Shown here piece after piece: positions 6,332 through 6,785 of a stretch of 6,785 bases of DNA. The notes below the pieces were generated by a model, which saw only the letters and a program-made list of their open reading frames with translations, was not told the origin of the DNA and ran no database searches. Position 1 is the first letter of the stretch, and each line of letters begins with the position of its first letter. A program made the position numbers and the translations under genes. This DNA is from Clostridia bacterium (GTDB lineage Bacteria; Bacillota_A; Clostridia; Christensenellales; UBA1750). The stretch spans positions 1 through 6,785 of the forward strand of contig JAFPSR010000079.1 in assembly GCA_017413675.1 (NCBI GenBank). The letters run 5' to 3'.

Positions 6332-6785
6332 CTATTTTATCCGGCTGTCTGATTCCAGATATGCATCAGCAAACGCATCAATATCCGCATATCGGACAGG
6401 CCGCAGCCCTGCTTTTTCATATTCGCCCAGGTACTGCTGCAGGAACCTGTCAAACCCGTCCACTGTCTTTTGCAGGTCCCCGGGATCATATACGGAAAGG
6501 ACATCATACATCCCGATATCCACTTCGCTTCCGATCCCGTTCAGCATTTCATTCAGGCTCAGCAGACTCATGAAAGCCAGATGCCGGTCACCTCTTTCCG
6601 CCGCCTGCACCATCTTCCCGTGCCAGTTGGAGAACATTTCCTCATAGGTCCCGGACAGTGTATCCGCGCCTGCAGGCTTTTTCTCCTCCGGCAGCAGCCG
6701 CTTTGCCTGCAGGAAGCAGGCCGTCAGATCCTTCATCAGCAGTGTCAAGTGTTCCTTCAGGACTTCCACGGTTGCTGCAGAGAGC
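6332..6785 (-). CDS. Unrecognised protein, C-terminal part; 5' end beyond the right window edge
   Basis: The frame is open from the right edge and ends at TAG 6334-6332, leaving about 150 residues. A GTG at 6769-6767 could be read as a start, but it has no ribosome binding site (upstream CTGCAGCAACC) and the frame stays open through it, so this is more likely the 3' part of a longer gene. I do not recognise the family. The visible part is soluble-looking and probably mostly helical: charged amphipathic stretches at the beginning, a segment HLAFMSLLSLNEMLNGIG in the middle, and an acidic end with VRYADIDAFADAYL. There are no membrane segments, no cysteine cluster and no obvious catalytic motif. 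It lies 90 bases upstream of pyrC on the same strand, so it could be co-transcribed, but nothing in the sequence ties it to pyrimidine metabolism. Codon use looks like that of its neighbours. Confidence 0.7.
   Translation of the reverse strand, partial: LSAATVEVLKEHLTLLMKDLTACFLQAKRLLPEEKKPAGADTLSGTYEEMFSNWHGKMVQAAERGDRHLAFMSLLSLNEMLNGIGSEVDIGMYDVLSVYDPGDLQKTVDGFDRFLQQYLGEYEKAGLRPVRYADIDAFADAYLESDSRIK

Noticed and set aside
1..6785. CRISPR array, insertion sequence, tRNA, integration site or defence system
   Set aside because: Reading both strands showed no regularly spaced repeats, transposase-like genes, tRNA-like folds or foreign-looking composition. Nearly all the sequence is explained by core metabolic genes.

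Overview
The window is an ordinary but nearly complete chromosomal locus for making UMP de novo. It contains seven tightly packed minus-strand genes, read right to left as pyrC-pyrK-pyrD-pyrF-pyrE-pyrB-pyrI. Gene content suggests a Bacillota member, most likely an anaerobic Clostridia-type bacterium: a class 1B dihydroorotate dehydrogenase with its PyrK electron-transfer partner, a type I dihydroorotase, strong GGAGG-type ribosome binding sites, and a clostridial-style aspartate transcarbamoylase regulatory chain. Base composition is moderately high in GC by eye. Genus or species cannot be named from this sequence.

Layout from left to right. Positions 1-504 (+) hold the 3' part of a uridine kinase-family gene whose P-loop lies off the left edge. 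A strong hairpin at 527-560, with T-rich tracts on both sides, sits between this gene and the end of the pyr operon and can terminate both. Then come pyrI (575-1006), pyrB (1011-1922), pyrE (1948-2589), pyrF (2606-3301), pyrD (3322-4227), pyrK (4221-4957, with a one-base frameshift) and pyrC (4958-6241), all on the minus strand. Gaps are 0-25 bases and one pair overlaps by 7 bases, so a single transcript with coupled translation is likely. A 90-base gap (6242-6331) carries a candidate extended -10 promoter and the pyrC ribosome binding site. An unrecognised gene on the same strand runs off the right edge (6332-6785).

How the genes work together: PyrB makes carbamoyl-aspartate, with PyrI as its allosteric subunit. 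PyrC closes the ring to dihydroorotate. PyrD with PyrK oxidises it to orotate, passing electrons to NAD+. PyrE adds the ribose phosphate from PRPP, and PyrF decarboxylates OMP to UMP. The convergent kinase would make UMP from uridine by salvage. Carbamoyl-phosphate synthase (carAB), pyrR and a uracil transporter are not in the window.

The main anomaly is the single-base deletion in pyrK, which cuts off the [2Fe-2S] domain although that domain is still intact in the next frame. Two start codons are also non-ATG (pyrB TTG, pyrC GTG). I found no mobile element, CRISPR array, RNA gene or novel system.
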